A stretch of DNA of 64,000 nt from Paenibacillus sp. FSL K6-1096 (GCF_037977055.1 NZ_CP150274.1:496001-560000); one strand, 5' to 3'. Counted from the first letter of the stretch, positions 16,008-26,089 are shown. Numbers and translations: made by a program. The notes: generated by a model from the letters alone, not told the origin.

Positions 16008-17261
16008 CTACAGCAGCTTACGCTCCCTCATGCTCTGCAGAGCCATTAGCACGCCGTATTTCACATGGGAGTAGGTTAACCCTCCCTGCATGTAACCGAT
16101 GTAAGGCGCGCGGATAGGCGCGTCTGCAGATAGCTCCAGGCTGCCTCCCTGGATGAATGTTCCGGCTGCCATGATGACCGGATGCTCATACCCCGGCATG
16201 TCCCACGGCTCCGGCACAACATGGCTGTCTACAGCCGCTGCGCGCTGAATGCCCTGTACGAAGGCGATCAGATGCTCAGCACTGTCAAAAGCCACCGCCT
16301 GGATCAGATCCGTCCGCGGCTCATTCCAGGCAGGCTTGGTGGTGAAGCCGCAGCGCTGGAATACAGCTGAAGCGAAGATGCTGCCCTTCACAGCTTGTCC
16401 AACCGTATGCGGGGCCATGAACAGCCCCTGATACAGGCCGCGTGTCGTGCCCAGCATGGCGCCCACCTCGCCGCCGATCCCCGGCGCGGTCAGGCGGTAA
16501 GCGGCCAGCTCCACCAGATCTGCCCGGCCGCAGATATAGCCCCCGGTCTCGGCGATGCCGCCGCCCGGATTCTTGATCAGCGAACCGGCGATCAGGTCAG
16601 CGCCTACCTGAGGCGGCTCCAGCGTCTCGGTGAACTCCCCGTAACAGTTATCTACGAATACGATGACATCCGCCTTGATGGCTTTTACTCTCGCCACCAT
16701 CTCCCCGATCTCTGCCACCGTAAAAGAAGAACGCCAGTCATAGCCCCTTGACCGCTGAATGCCGATCACCTTGGTCTTGTCATTAATCGCTGCTGCGACC
16801 GCATCCCAGTCGATCTTGCCGTCAGCGGTCAATGCAGTCTCGCGGTAGCCGATTCCGTAATCCGCCAGGGAGCCTGTCCTGTCCCCCGGCTTGCCGATGA
16901 CCTTGTGCAGCGTATCGTAGGGACGCCCTGTTATGTACAGCAGCTCATCTCCGGGTCTCAGTACTCCGAAGAGCGCTGTGGATATCGTATGTGTGCCTGA
17001 AGCGAAATGCGGGCGCACCAGCGCAGCTTCGCCGCCGAACACCTCGGCATAGACCAGATCCAGCACCTCACGCCCTCTATCGTTATAGGCATAGCCCGTG
17101 GACCCGGCAAAATGAAAATCGCTGACATGCTGGCGCTGAAACGCCTCTATGACCTTCCACTGGTTATGATCCACGATCCGGTCCAGCGCCTTCACGGCCG
17201 CTTCGATTTCATGCTCTGCAGCTTCCGCCGCCTGTAATAAATCCTCTGCAAATCCTGCCAT
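16008..17261 (-). CDS. ynbB: PLP-dependent enzyme, YnbB/aluminium-resistance family
   Basis: 417 residues of the cystathionine gamma-synthase-like fold type I family that includes B. subtilis YnbB, often labelled methionine gamma-lyase family. Cofactor-phosphate and aromatic stacking segments are HFASGTHTIS and VDNCYGEFTE; the PLP lysine is in GSLIKNPGGG. The family acts on amino acids, but the reaction in Bacilli is not established. It is downstream of hflX, as in B. subtilis ynbA-ynbB, and followed by a terminator. Confidence 0.88.
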   Translation of the reverse strand: MAGFAEDLLQAAEAAEHEIEAAVKALDRIVDHNQWKVIEAFQRQHVSDFHFAGSTGYAYNDRGREVLDLVYAEVFGGEAALVRPHFASGTHTISTALFGVLRPGDELLYITGRPYDTLHKVIGKPGDRTGSLADYGIGYRETALTADGKIDWDAVAAAINDKTKVIGIQRSRGYDWRSSFTVAEIGEMVARVKAIKADVIVFVDNCYGEFTETLEPPQVGADLIAGSLIKNPGGGIAETGGYICGRADLVELAAYRLTAPGIGGEVGAMLGTTRGLYQGLFMAPHTVGQAVKGSIFASAVFQRCGFTTKPAWNEPRTDLIQAVAFDSAEHLIAFVQGIQRAAAVDSHVVPEPWDMPGYEHPVIMAAGTFIQGGSLELSADAPIRAPYIGYMQGGLTYSHVKYGVLMALQSMRERKLL

Positions 17262-17343
17262 GTCCCCTTGATCTCTCCTACTCTTCTTTATAATCTGAGC
17301 CTGCCACTTGCCTCAGGGCTATCTGACCCGCCGCCGCAACAAA

Positions 17344-17369
17344 CCCCGCAGCGCAGATGCGGTGCGGGG
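17344..17369 (-). other. Hairpin between hflX and ynbB
   Basis: CCCCGCA/TGCGGGG inverted repeat followed on the minus strand by GTTTGTTG. The tract is too poor in T for a firm terminator call; it may lower read-through from hflX into ynbB. Confidence 0.35.
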
Positions 17370-17421
17370 GACGCAGAACACAGATCTTCAATCCATCCTG
17401 CTCAAGCGGCAACAGACAGTC

Positions 17422-18711
17422 TTACTTCTGTTCCGCGAATTCAGCCAGCTTGTAGCTCCATTTGGCATAATCTTCTTTGTTCACACGGACGGTATAGAGC
17501 ACATCGTTCTCCTCATAATCCTGCTCCATGACATCGCCGACACGGTAGAGCAGCGAAGTCAGGTCTCCGCGGTCTGCCGGAATGCGGAATACCAGCGTGT
17601 CCCCGGCCAGCCCGTCTTCAATCGTGCTGGTAATCCGCGACAGGTCATCCTCATTGAATGCGCTGATCTTCAGGAAGCCATCTCCTGCAGGCAGCATCTC
17701 CAGCTGCTCCGGCTGGCACAGATCCTTCTTGTTGAACAAGACGATCTGCGGCTTGCCGGCCGCGCCCAGGTCCTGGAGAATCGCCTGGACGACCTCCATC
17801 TGCTCCTCCCGCATCGGGGAGGAGGCATCCACCACATGCAGCACCAGATTGGCTTCATTCACTTCCTCCAGCGTAGCGCGGAAGGAGGCAACCAGATCAT
17901 GGGGCAGGTTCTGGATGAATCCGACCGTGTCGGTGAGAACCACATCTTTGCCCCCAGGCAGCTGCAGCACCCGCGAAGTCGGGTCGAGTGTAGCGAATAG
18001 CTGATTCTCAATATATACATCGGCATCGGTTAGCTGCTTCAGCAGCGTGGACTTGCCTGCATTGGTGTAGCCGACCAGGGCAACCTGGACCGCGCCGCTC
18101 TTACGGCGGCGTTCCCGGTGCAGCTCCCGGGTCTTGACGACCTCATCCAGCTGGCGCTTCAGCTCGGAGATACGGTCACGGATATGCCGGCGGTCCGTCT
18201 CCAGCTTGCTCTCCCCCGGGCCTCTGGTACCGATCCCCCCGCCGAGCCGGGACAGGTTCTTACCGTGCCCGGACAGACGCGGAAGCAGATAAGAGAGCTG
18301 GGCCAGCTCCACCTGGATGATCCCCTCGCGTGTCTTGGCCCGTCCGGCAAAAATATCCAGGATCAGCTGGGTACGGTCAATAATCTTCAGATCCAGCGCC
18401 TCTTCCAGGTTGCGCACCTGCGCCCCGGACAGCTCCTGGTCGAAGATCGCAGTGTTCGCGCCAAGACCGTCCGCGGCCATTCTCAGCTCCTCGACCTTGC
18501 CTTTCCCGATGAACCATTTGGAATCCGGGGTTTCTTTATTCTGCCTGAGCACATCAAGCACCTCGACCCCGGCCGTCTCCGCGAGCTGCACCAGCTCCTG
18601 CAGTGACAGCTCGGGATCGATGCCCGTGCGTTTGATTTTGTCCGTAACCAGACTGACAAGAATCGCCCGGTCCTTAGCTTCTGTCTCTGTGTCATGTGTT
18701 GTGCTTGCCAT
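17422..18711 (-). CDS. hflX: Ribosome-associated GTPase HflX
   Basis: 429 residues. An N-terminal helical/HflX domain (KWFIGKGKVEEL, FDQELSGAQVRNLE) and glycine-rich linker (SRLGGGIGTRGPGESKLE) precede the G domain: G1 GYTNAGKSTLL, G3 DTVGFIQNLP, G4 NKKD. HflX splits stalled or hibernating 70S ribosomes after heat and antibiotic stress. The ATG follows AAGGAGCATAGAG. It lies between spoVK and ynbB in the Bacillus order. Confidence 0.96.
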   Translation of the reverse strand: MASTTHDTETEAKDRAILVSLVTDKIKRTGIDPELSLQELVQLAETAGVEVLDVLRQNKETPDSKWFIGKGKVEELRMAADGLGANTAIFDQELSGAQVRNLEEALDLKIIDRTQLILDIFAGRAKTREGIIQVELAQLSYLLPRLSGHGKNLSRLGGGIGTRGPGESKLETDRRHIRDRISELKRQLDEVVKTRELHRERRRKSGAVQVALVGYTNAGKSTLLKQLTDADVYIENQLFATLDPTSRVLQLPGGKDVVLTDTVGFIQNLPHDLVASFRATLEEVNEANLVLHVVDASSPMREEQMEVVQAILQDLGAAGKPQIVLFNKKDLCQPEQLEMLPAGDGFLKISAFNEDDLSRITSTIEDGLAGDTLVFRIPADRGDLTSLLYRVGDVMEQDYEENDVLYTVRVNKEDYAKWSYKLAEFAEQK

Positions 18712-18752
18712 TCACTCTATGCTCCTTGTCTCTGTTCTTCATCTCATGCCGG

Positions 18753-19727
18753 CTACCCCTTGAAATCCTCCGTCCGCAGCGTCATCAGCTCCTGCTTGCC
18801 GGGACTTGAGCTCTCATACTGGTTCAGCAGGCGCACAGCCTGGGCACGTACAGCCTTCTCAATGCTGTTGCGTACAAACCTGGCGTTGCTGAAGGCGTGA
18901 AGACTCTCTGTTTTTTCGTTAAGCAATTGCTGCTTGAGTCTGAGTATGGCCTGCGGCATCAGAATATAATCACGGTCCTTGGCCATCAGCTCGGCAATCT
19001 GCAGCAGCTGGTCTATCGTATAATCGGGGAATTCAACCTGAATCGGGAACCGCGAAGGCAGACCGGGATTGCTCATCAGAAAATAATCAATCTCGCCGGA
19101 ATACCCGGCAAGAATCAGGACAAACTGGCTGCGGTGGTCCTCCATAGACTTCACCAGCGTATCGATGGCTTCCTTGCCGAAGTCCTTGTCTCCGCCGCGG
19201 GCCAGGCTGTAAGCCTCGTCGATGAACAGAATGCCGCCGAGCGCTTTTTTGACGAGATCCCGTGTCTTCTGGGCGGTATGTCCAATATATTCCCCTACCA
19301 GGTCGGCGCGCTCGACTTCAATAAGATGTCCTTTGCTGAGGACGCCCATGCGCTGGAACAGCTTCGCCACTATGCGTGCAACGGTGGTTTTGCCTGTGCC
19401 CGGATTGCCCTTGAACACCATATGGTAGGCCTGGCCTCCGCTGGCAAGTCCCGCTTCACTGCGCATCTGGGCCACCTGCAGCAGGGCATAGATCTCGAAT
19501 ACCAGCTCCTTGATGTTATCCAGACCTACGAGTGCATCCAGCTCCCGGCTCAGCTCCTGAAACAGGCCGCTGTGGGTGCCGGCTCTCGGGGGGGCCGCAC
19601 TGCCTGCGTTCTCTGCCGGCAAGCCTGACACCGGCGCCGGAGCCGGATGGTTCAGCACAATATTAATCTGTCTGGACGGTCTGCGTTCCTCACGTCCGCT
19701 GCTTGCCGCCGCTACATGTCCGTTCAC
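18753..19727 (-). CDS. spoVK: Stage V sporulation protein K, AAA ATPase
   Basis: 324 residues. About 60 disordered residues, then a CbxX/CfqX-type AAA module: KGNPGTGKTTVARIVAK (Walker A), GGILFIDEAYSL (Walker B), SNPGLPSRFP (arginine finger region) and a C-terminal lid. B. subtilis SpoVK is needed for spore maturation. The start is the GTG at 19727, with GAGG eight bases ahead. It precedes hflX by 41 bases. Confidence 0.93.
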   Translation of the reverse strand: MNGHVAAASSGREERRPSRQINIVLNHPAPAPVSGLPAENAGSAAPPRAGTHSGLFQELSRELDALVGLDNIKELVFEIYALLQVAQMRSEAGLASGGQAYHMVFKGNPGTGKTTVARIVAKLFQRMGVLSKGHLIEVERADLVGEYIGHTAQKTRDLVKKALGGILFIDEAYSLARGGDKDFGKEAIDTLVKSMEDHRSQFVLILAGYSGEIDYFLMSNPGLPSRFPIQVEFPDYTIDQLLQIAELMAKDRDYILMPQAILRLKQQLLNEKTESLHAFSNARFVRNSIEKAVRAQAVRLLNQYESSSPGKQELMTLRTEDFKG

Positions 19728-19817
19728 CTAGTTCACCTCATTATACAGGTCTGACTTGCTCTAACCAGTCTATTCCGGTATATAAGGGGTTATTAGCAGT
19801 TTCGGAAATTAGCAGAA

Positions 19818-20474
19818 TTATAAGCTCAGCTGCTGGAATTTCCATTTGGTGTAGGCCAGAATCTCGCGGCTCTTATACTTCAGCATCGACATGACCTTGG
19901 ACTCCGTAACGCCGAGCTGCGGGCTGCTGTACCCAAGCTCACGCGCAATCTCCAGGGCACGGCGGCCGTGGAAGTCATGCGTTATAATCACTGCGGTGGA
20001 CCAGCCGTTCTGCTGCATCACGGACTTGCTGAACAGCAGATTCTCATAGGTGCTGGTAGATTGGTCTTCAAGCGCGATCACATTCTCCGGCACTCCCTTG
20101 GCTACCAGATACCGCTTCATGCCTTCAGCTTCCGTGTACTTATAATCCGGCTGGTCCAGCCCTCCGGAGACAACGAAATGGCTGAACGCACCCGAATGGT
20201 ACAGCTCCAGCCCGTAATCCAGCCGCTCCTTCAGTCCGGGACTCGGTTCATCTCCCCACATCGACATGCCGAGAATGACACCTGCGTCCGCCTTCACCAT
20301 CGGTGCAGTGGTTTCAGCGCTGTTAATCCGGTTAAAGACGACTGCACACCAGAGGAGTCCGGCTGCAATTAATACTGCAAGACCCGCCAGCAGTACCCGC
20401 TTGCGGCGGTGCCCCCGCTTCCGGGAGACTTTGCGGATCGGGGAAGATCCCCGGTGATACACATACCATTCCAT
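19818..20474 (-). CDS. DUF218 (YdcF/SanA-like) membrane protein
   Basis: 218 residues. Basic N-terminus, one membrane helix (about 27-47), then the DUF218 fold: ADAGVILGMSMWGDEPSPG, FVVSGGLDQPD, EDQSTSTYENLLFS and ITHDFHGRRAL. Relatives include SanA and YdcF, which affect envelope integrity; the reaction is unknown. Its ATG is two bases after the DUF402 stop, and the AGGAGG used for its translation is the last two codons of that gene, so the two genes are translationally coupled. Confidence 0.87.
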   Translation of the reverse strand: MEWYVYHRGSSPIRKVSRKRGHRRKRVLLAGLAVLIAAGLLWCAVVFNRINSAETTAPMVKADAGVILGMSMWGDEPSPGLKERLDYGLELYHSGAFSHFVVSGGLDQPDYKYTEAEGMKRYLVAKGVPENVIALEDQSTSTYENLLFSKSVMQQNGWSTAVIITHDFHGRRALEIARELGYSSPQLGVTESKVMSMLKYKSREILAYTKWKFQQLSL

Positions 20475-20476
20475 GA

Positions 20477-21031
20477 TTATTTCCTCCTGAATTCTCCGTG
20501 ATGAAACAATTCGGCACGATGCTTCAGCGAGAGGGCGAAATAGGGAAAGGCATGGGCGTCTATCGTTCGCAGAATTGCACTTGCTGTGGACCAGGCCAGA
20601 TTATAATCACCATCGGTGATATCCTCCCGCTCCCGCGCTTCCTCCAGTTCATCCTCGTCCAGCAGAAACACTTCACCGTTCCACAGGACTACTACATCGA
20701 GATACAGGTCATCGAACCAGGGAACGCCCTGATCGGTCACGCCCTGCACCTTGCAGGTGTCAATGTACCACTGCACGATGTTCTGCCGTTCATCAAACAT
20801 GGCCGTAACAATATAGTGGCTGTCCTTGGGAAAATACTGCAGCCATGAATAGCCTTTGTCCGCAATGCGGTATGTATGCCTGCCGTAGCTCTTCCACAGC
20901 GGCTCCTTCAGCCCGTATATCGTGTAGAGCGTGATATACCCGCTGAATTCCCGGGTCTCCACATAGCGGCAGGCAAAGTGGCGGCGCGTAATCCGGCGCC
21001 AGTTGGCCCGGTCTCCGAATTTACGTTTCAT
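20477..21031 (-). CDS. DUF402 protein (nucleotide phosphatase-like)
   Basis: 184 residues of the DUF402/YgaC type. The characteristic strand-rich core includes YIVTAMFDERQNIVQWYID and the acidic motif FDDLYLDVVVLWNGEVFLLDEDEL, whose Asp/Glu residues bind metal in nucleoside tri- and diphosphatases of this family (Ntdp). A role in nucleotide turnover is inferred from the family. Confidence 0.82.
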   Translation of the reverse strand: MKRKFGDRANWRRITRRHFACRYVETREFSGYITLYTIYGLKEPLWKSYGRHTYRIADKGYSWLQYFPKDSHYIVTAMFDERQNIVQWYIDTCKVQGVTDQGVPWFDDLYLDVVVLWNGEVFLLDEDELEEAREREDITDGDYNLAWSTASAILRTIDAHAFPYFALSLKHRAELFHHGEFRRK

Positions 21032-21157
21032 ATGATTAACCCTCTTCTGATAATAGTGCCTTCAGCTTAACACATTTCGCAGACACACTCAAAAAGAACT
21101 ATAGCGGAATATTCCGCAAGGCCGCAGGCAAAGAACGTCCAGGCCAGCCGCAACAGG

Positions 21158-21216
21158 AAAAAACCCGCCAGCCGGGAGCTCTGCTCATCGCAGAATTCTA
21201 CAGGCTGGCGGGGTTA
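21158..21216 (-). terminator. Terminator of the PBP1A gene
   Basis: Minus-strand ACCCCGCCAGCC/GGCTGGCGGGT long stem with a 32-base loop region, followed by six T. It closes the long minus-strand run that ends at 21251. Confidence 0.85.
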
Positions 21217-21250
21217 TCATTGCAAGCAGCAGACTTCAGAAGACTGCACC

Positions 21251-23941
21251 TTACTGCGGTGTGCCAACGCCTTCGACGAAGCCGCTGCTTGGATCACCGG
21301 CCGGGTCTGTGACAGCGCCCGGATCAGGGTTCGTTCCGGGATCAGCGGTCGCTTCCGGCGGCGGTGTGGACTGTGGCGGCGGTGTCACCTCAGGCTGCGC
21401 TGTTGCTGGACCTCCGCCATTACCGTTCCCGTTACCGTTGCCATTGCCATTACCGTTGCCATTACCGTTGCCGTTACCATTACCGTGGTTGCCCGGACCG
21501 TTATTGCCCGGACCATTATTACCCGGCCCGTTGTTCCCTGGTCCGTTGCCTTGGCCGTTATTGCCCGGACCGTTATCCCCGGGATTCTCCCCGTTATCTC
21601 CGTTGCCGGGATTGTCAATGTTCCCAGGATCATCGGTCGGCAGGTTCGGATCGATCGTCGGCTCCGGCTCCGGTGTCTGGAGTTCATCCTGTACGGACAC
21701 CGTGACGGTCTCCGAAGGCTCGCTCTCCTGGCCCAGCTCCTGGTAATAGGCGGTCACATAATATTCATAGGACAGTCCCGGCATCGCACTGATGTCGCCA
21801 ATGGTGGACGCCATCGTGCTCAATAGCTGGGTGAAGTCCGCTTCCGAGGATTCCCGGCGGTATATGCGGTATTCTACACCGCTGTCCGCAGCAGGAGTCC
21901 AGCTCATGTTGACCGTCATGGTGTTCGGATCGTAAGCGGCCTGGAAGCCTGCTACCGCAGACACCGCTTCAGGAGTCGGGGTAGCCTCCGGTTCTTCTGC
22001 TCCTTTCGGAACAGGGAACTGCTTGGCAGGAACGCCTTCCAGCGCCTTCTCCATCACCTTGCCCCAGAAGGCCGCGGCCAGCGGGCTGCTGTTCTTCAGC
22101 AGATGGGTCTTGCTCGGCTTGTCATAGCCCATCCAGACCGCCGCCGTCCATTCCGGCGTATAGCCGACGAACCAGACGTCACGGTTGGAGCTGATGCCCT
22201 TGTATCCACTCTGTGTCGTACCGGTCTTGCCGGCAACCGGACGGTTGATTTTGGCCCGCTTCCCTGTGCCGTCCTGTACGACACGCTGCATCATCTCGGT
22301 CATCTGATACGCTGTCTGCTCGCTCATCACGCGTTCCGGCTTGGTGTTCGCCTTGTAGACGGTCTTGTCGTCGCTGTCGGCAATTGACTTGATGGAATAC
22401 GCCTGGCGCAGCTCGCCGCCATTGGCGAACGCGCTGTAGGCCTGGGCCATCTCCATCGTATTAGTCCCCTTGCTCATACCGCCAAGGGCCAGCGACAGAT
22501 TCTTGTCTTCATCCTTCAGATCAATCCCCAGCTTCTTGGCGAACTGGAAGCCGGTATTTACGCCAATCTCATTCAGCAGCCAGACCGCCGGAATATTCTC
22601 CGACTTCGTCAGCGCATCGCTCATGCTGATTGATCGCGAATATCCGTGCAGGTTGTTCGGACAGTAGGTGCCGAAGCACTGCTTCTCATTGCTCAGCGTG
22701 GAATCCATCGTGAACTTGCCGGATTCCAGCGCCGGCGCATAGGATACCAGCGGCTTGAAGGCGGAACCCGGGGAGCGGCGGCTGCCTTCGATGCGGCTGT
22801 AGCCTTTTTTCTCATAATTGCGTCCGCCGAGCAGCGCCACGATGCTGCCGTTCTCCTGGTTGATAATCGTCATGGAGCCCTGCACCAGCTCATCGTCTAC
22901 GCTTTTCTCGAAGTTATCGCTGTCGGCAAAAGCATCTTCAACGGTCTCCTGGGCATGCTTATCCATTGTAGTGTAAATCTTGTATCCGCCGATGTTCAGA
23001 TCGTCCTCGGTCAGTCCGAATCTGTCTTCGGCTTCGTCAATCGCATAATCAATGAACGCCTGGTAACGCTGCTTCTTCTCCGGCGGCTTGTAGTTGTAAT
23101 CTACCGCCTTCGCCTCGTCCATCTGCTCCTTGGTAATCAGCTTCTGATCATACATGAGCTGAAGCACTACGCCGCGGCGTTCCTTGGACAGCTCGGGATT
23201 GCGCAGCGGATTATAGCGGGACGGCCCCTTTGGCATTGCAGCCAGGGTCGCCATTTCCCACAGCTTAAGGTCATTTAGATTACTTTTGCCAAAATAACGG
23301 ATTGATGCCGCCTTGATCCCATAGATTGTACCCCCGAACGGAATCCGGTTCAGGTACATCGTGATAATCTGCTCTTTGGATTCTGTCTTCTCCAACGCCA
23401 CTGCAATCGATACCTCGGTTGCTTTACGGAAGAACGTCTTGTCACGGTTCAGGAAGATATTCTTTGCCAGCTGCTGGGTAATCGTACTGCCGCCTTCTAC
23501 CATACTCCGGGCCGCAATATCCTTGACCGCCGCGCGTCCGATGGACCAGAGGTCCACCCCGTTATGCTCGAAGAACCGTTTATCCTCGGTGGCTACGAAT
23601 GCTTTAATCAGCATCTGGGGAATATCCTCGTATTCCACCGGATCGCTTTTCTCCAAGGCCAGCTCGCCGATCAGGTTCCGGTTCCGGTCAAATATCTGCG
23701 TCGGCGGATTCACCGTCAGCTTATCCCTGTTCTCCTCCAGCAGCTTCTGGCCGTTCAGCATAATGAACAGATAGCCGCCCAGCGCACAGAAAATAGCCAG
23801 GGCCACGGAGAAAAACAGGCTCCACAGCACACGCTTTTTGGTTAAGAATCTCTTCTTCTTCTTGGGCTTTGGTTTGGACGGCGGCTGGCTGCCTCTGTTT
23901 CTGTTGCCTCCGCCGCTCCTGGTTAGTTGGTCTCTCGACAT
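21251..23941 (-). CDS. Bifunctional penicillin-binding protein 1A
   Basis: 896 residues, class A PBP. Cytoplasmic Lys-rich N-terminus, one membrane helix (about 42-64), glycosyltransferase 51 domain (EDKRFFEHNGVDLWS, EGGSTITQQLAKN), transpeptidase domain with SPGSAFKPL (SxxK), SEN and KTGTTQSG (KTG), then a fibronectin type III-like module (about 655-755) and a C-terminal tail of about 120 residues rich in Pro, Gly and Asn. The tail contains PGNNG and NG repeats. It polymerises and cross-links peptidoglycan. The ATG at 23941 follows AGGAGGCAGC; the 11 extra codons upstream lack an RBS. Low-complexity tails occur in other Bacillales PBP1 proteins, but this one is long. Confidence 0.95.
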   Translation of the reverse strand: MSRDQLTRSGGGNRNRGSQPPSKPKPKKKKRFLTKKRVLWSLFFSVALAIFCALGGYLFIMLNGQKLLEENRDKLTVNPPTQIFDRNRNLIGELALEKSDPVEYEDIPQMLIKAFVATEDKRFFEHNGVDLWSIGRAAVKDIAARSMVEGGSTITQQLAKNIFLNRDKTFFRKATEVSIAVALEKTESKEQIITMYLNRIPFGGTIYGIKAASIRYFGKSNLNDLKLWEMATLAAMPKGPSRYNPLRNPELSKERRGVVLQLMYDQKLITKEQMDEAKAVDYNYKPPEKKQRYQAFIDYAIDEAEDRFGLTEDDLNIGGYKIYTTMDKHAQETVEDAFADSDNFEKSVDDELVQGSMTIINQENGSIVALLGGRNYEKKGYSRIEGSRRSPGSAFKPLVSYAPALESGKFTMDSTLSNEKQCFGTYCPNNLHGYSRSISMSDALTKSENIPAVWLLNEIGVNTGFQFAKKLGIDLKDEDKNLSLALGGMSKGTNTMEMAQAYSAFANGGELRQAYSIKSIADSDDKTVYKANTKPERVMSEQTAYQMTEMMQRVVQDGTGKRAKINRPVAGKTGTTQSGYKGISSNRDVWFVGYTPEWTAAVWMGYDKPSKTHLLKNSSPLAAAFWGKVMEKALEGVPAKQFPVPKGAEEPEATPTPEAVSAVAGFQAAYDPNTMTVNMSWTPAADSGVEYRIYRRESSEADFTQLLSTMASTIGDISAMPGLSYEYYVTAYYQELGQESEPSETVTVSVQDELQTPEPEPTIDPNLPTDDPGNIDNPGNGDNGENPGDNGPGNNGQGNGPGNNGPGNNGPGNNGPGNHGNGNGNGNGNGNGNGNGNGNGNGGGPATAQPEVTPPPQSTPPPEATADPGTNPDPGAVTDPAGDPSSGFVEGVGTPQ

Positions 23942-24080
23942 GCTGCCTCCTGACTCCCTTAACGGAAAAAACATGAATGATGTTCACGAATGAAAAGAAC
24001 AACCCTCGCAGGTTGCTCTCTCGCACTCTCTATTCAAACGATTTATAAGCAAAAAGGTTTCGCTTCAAGACTGGAAAATC

Positions 24081-24320
24081 TTAAACCTCGTTCGTGTTGT
24101 CCTGCATCAGCGACACACTGCGCTGCGGGGTAAAGGTGGAAATCGCGTGCTTGTACACCATCTGCTGGCGCCCGTCACTGTCGATGACAATGGTAAAGTT
24201 GTCAAAGGCCTTGATGATGCCCCGGATCTGAAAGCCGTTGGTCAAATATACTGTAGCAGGGATATTCTCTTTGCGCAGCTGGTTCAAGAACGTATCTTGA
24301 ATGTTAATGGACTTGTTCAT
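24081..24320 (-). CDS. hfq: RNA chaperone Hfq
   Basis: 79 residues. Sm1 motif [19 protein letters not shown] with [18 protein letters not shown] as Sm2 (KHAIS). Forms a hexamer that binds small RNAs and mRNAs; its role in Bacilli is milder than in enterobacteria. The ATG at 24320 gives the usual N-terminus MNKSINIQD and follows GGGGGTACG. It is 19 bases downstream of miaA, the common miaA-hfq arrangement. Confidence 0.97.
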   Translation of the reverse strand: MNKSINIQDTFLNQLRKENIPATVYLTNGFQIRGIIKAFDNFTIVIDSDGRQQMVYKHAISTFTPQRSVSLMQDNTNEV

Positions 24321-24339
24321 ATGACGTACCCCCAATGGT

Positions 24340-25320
24340 TCAATTAGATTGTTCAGAAGTATATTCAAGACCTGAGAGAAACTTTCCTGCTATTATAGCA
24401 CGTATTTTTTCAAAATTCTCAGAAAAGTTTCCGCTCTCCAGTACGTCAACCCACTGAATCTCCTTCATGTGTCGAAACCATGACAACTGCCGCTTGGCGA
24501 AACGGCGGGTATCGCGCTTCAGCAGCACCACAGCTTCGGCAAGCGTAGTCTCTCCTTCCAGATAGGCGGCAATCTCCTTATAGCCCAGGCCCTGCATCGA
24601 GACCAGGCTCCTGCCGTAGCCCTTCTCCAGCAGCCCCTGCACCTCGGCGACAAGCCCCTCCGCCAGCATCTGGTCGATTCGGTCTTCAATACGTTTATAT
24701 AGTATTTGCCGGTCCATTGTCAAACCGATGAGGCATAAATCATATGGCGACTCCTTCTTCTGGACGGCCAGCGAGTCGGATAACGGAACATTCGTCTGGT
24801 GGTGAATCTCCAGCGCGCGGATGATTCTTCGCCGGTCATTGGGGTGCAGCCGCTCTGCGCTGACCGGGTCCACTGCCGCGAGGCGGGCATGCAGGGCTTC
24901 TGCCCCATGCGCTTCGGCGTATGCCTCCTGCTCGCTGCGGAATGCCTCATCAGCGACGGCCTCCGAGAAGCGGAAGCCGTAGCACAGGGATTCAATATAG
25001 AGGCCCGTTCCGCCCACAATAAAAGGCAGCTTGCCCCTGCCGCTGATCTCTTCGATCAGCCGGGCGCCCTGCTCCTGGAATTCGGCTACGGAATACGCCT
25101 CGTGCGGATTATGAATATCAATCAGATGATGCGGAATGCCGTTCATCTCTGCCGGAGGGATCTTCGCCGTCCCGATATCCATCCCCCGGTAGACCTGCAT
25201 GGAATCCCCGGAGATAATCTCCGCCCCCAGGGCTTCGGCCAGCTCCAGGCTGAGTCGGGTCTTGCCGACCGCTGTCGGACCCAGCAGCACCAGCACCTTG
25301 CGTCTAGTCTCTGTTGTCAA
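24340..25320 (-). CDS. miaA: tRNA dimethylallyltransferase
   Basis: 326 residues; adds dimethylallyl to A37 of tRNAs reading UNN codons. P-loop [30 protein letters not shown] (substrate loop), [25 protein letters not shown] and the C-terminal [18 protein letters not shown]. The start is TTG at 25320 after GGGGTGATTACCA. It overlaps the end of the preceding methyltransferase gene by 17 bases, indicating one transcript. Confidence 0.97.
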   Translation of the reverse strand: MTTETRRKVLVLLGPTAVGKTRLSLELAEALGAEIISGDSMQVYRGMDIGTAKIPPAEMNGIPHHLIDIHNPHEAYSVAEFQEQGARLIEEISGRGKLPFIVGGTGLYIESLCYGFRFSEAVADEAFRSEQEAYAEAHGAEALHARLAAVDPVSAERLHPNDRRRIIRALEIHHQTNVPLSDSLAVQKKESPYDLCLIGLTMDRQILYKRIEDRIDQMLAEGLVAEVQGLLEKGYGRSLVSMQGLGYKEIAAYLEGETTLAEAVVLLKRDTRRFAKRQLSWFRHMKEIQWVDVLESGNFSENFEKIRAIIAGKFLSGLEYTSEQSN

Positions 25321-26089
25321 TGGTAATCACCCCGTACGATGTTTTGGCGCTGGATCTCAGCAGCTCTGTGAAGCCCAGGCGGGCGAATTCTCCGCTCAGC
25401 GCCTTCTCCTTCAGCAGCACGGTTTTGCGCGCCACCCGGCAAGCTTCAGCTACGCTGGCGGCCGAGAGCGCGGCGGGATTGGCGAATTGCCGCAGCGGCG
25501 AGATCGCCGCCGAGCCGGTCAGCGGTACCCGGAACATCGGGTCGAAATAGACGATATCGACACTGTTATCCGGCTGCGCCCGCAGGTAATCCAGATGGTC
25601 GCCATGCTGCACATCAATGCGGCGCAGCGCCTCATTCACCTTCGTCTGGCCGGAGACATAGGTCGCCATTCCCTCCAGCAGCAGCGCGTACAGCGGGAGG
25701 GAACTCTCCAGCGCCGTCACCCGGGAATGCTCACCGCCGGCGACGGCAAACAGCAGCGCGTCTCCCCCCAGGCCTGCCGTGCAGTCCAGCACACTGTCTC
25801 CGCGCTGCATTCCGGCTGCCTCAATCATCGGGTCGGCTTCTCCGCGAATGATCCGCTTCGCCCGCACGAAGCCCATGCTGGGATGAAACTCCATGTCAGG
25901 CATCCCTGGCGTCATGAGCCGGACCGCCTCCTGCAGCACAACCAGAATCTCTCCGTCTCCGGCATGCTCCGCAAGCTTCGTGATGGAGAATCTGGCCCGC
26001 GGGATATAAGCGCAGCCGGTGCGCTCGGCCAGCCGCTTCGCCCGGCCTGTCACTTCAGGTATCGGGTCAAAGCCCGTTGTTATAATCAT
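25304..26089 (-). CDS. RsmJ/YpiP-like SAM-dependent methyltransferase
   Basis: 261 residues. SAM motif I is VLDCTAGLGGDALLFA (about 115-130), with VTALESSLPLY after it and the catalytic-type VDIVYFDPMFR, as in RsmJ-like guanine-N2 rRNA methyltransferases. The likely substrate is 16S rRNA or another RNA; B. subtilis YpiP is the nearest remembered relative. GGAGGCAAC precedes the ATG. It belongs to the mutL-miaA-hfq run. Confidence 0.83.
   Translation of the reverse strand: MIITTGFDPIPEVTGRAKRLAERTGCAYIPRARFSITKLAEHAGDGEILVVLQEAVRLMTPGMPDMEFHPSMGFVRAKRIIRGEADPMIEAAGMQRGDSVLDCTAGLGGDALLFAVAGGEHSRVTALESSLPLYALLLEGMATYVSGQTKVNEALRRIDVQHGDHLDYLRAQPDNSVDIVYFDPMFRVPLTGSAAISPLRQFANPAALSAASVAEACRVARKTVLLKEKALSGEFARLGFTELLRSSAKTSYGVITIDNRD

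Noticed and set aside
21261..21746. Proline-rich plus-strand frame
   Set aside because: It is the antisense reading of the PBP1A repeat tail; low complexity alone creates the open frame.
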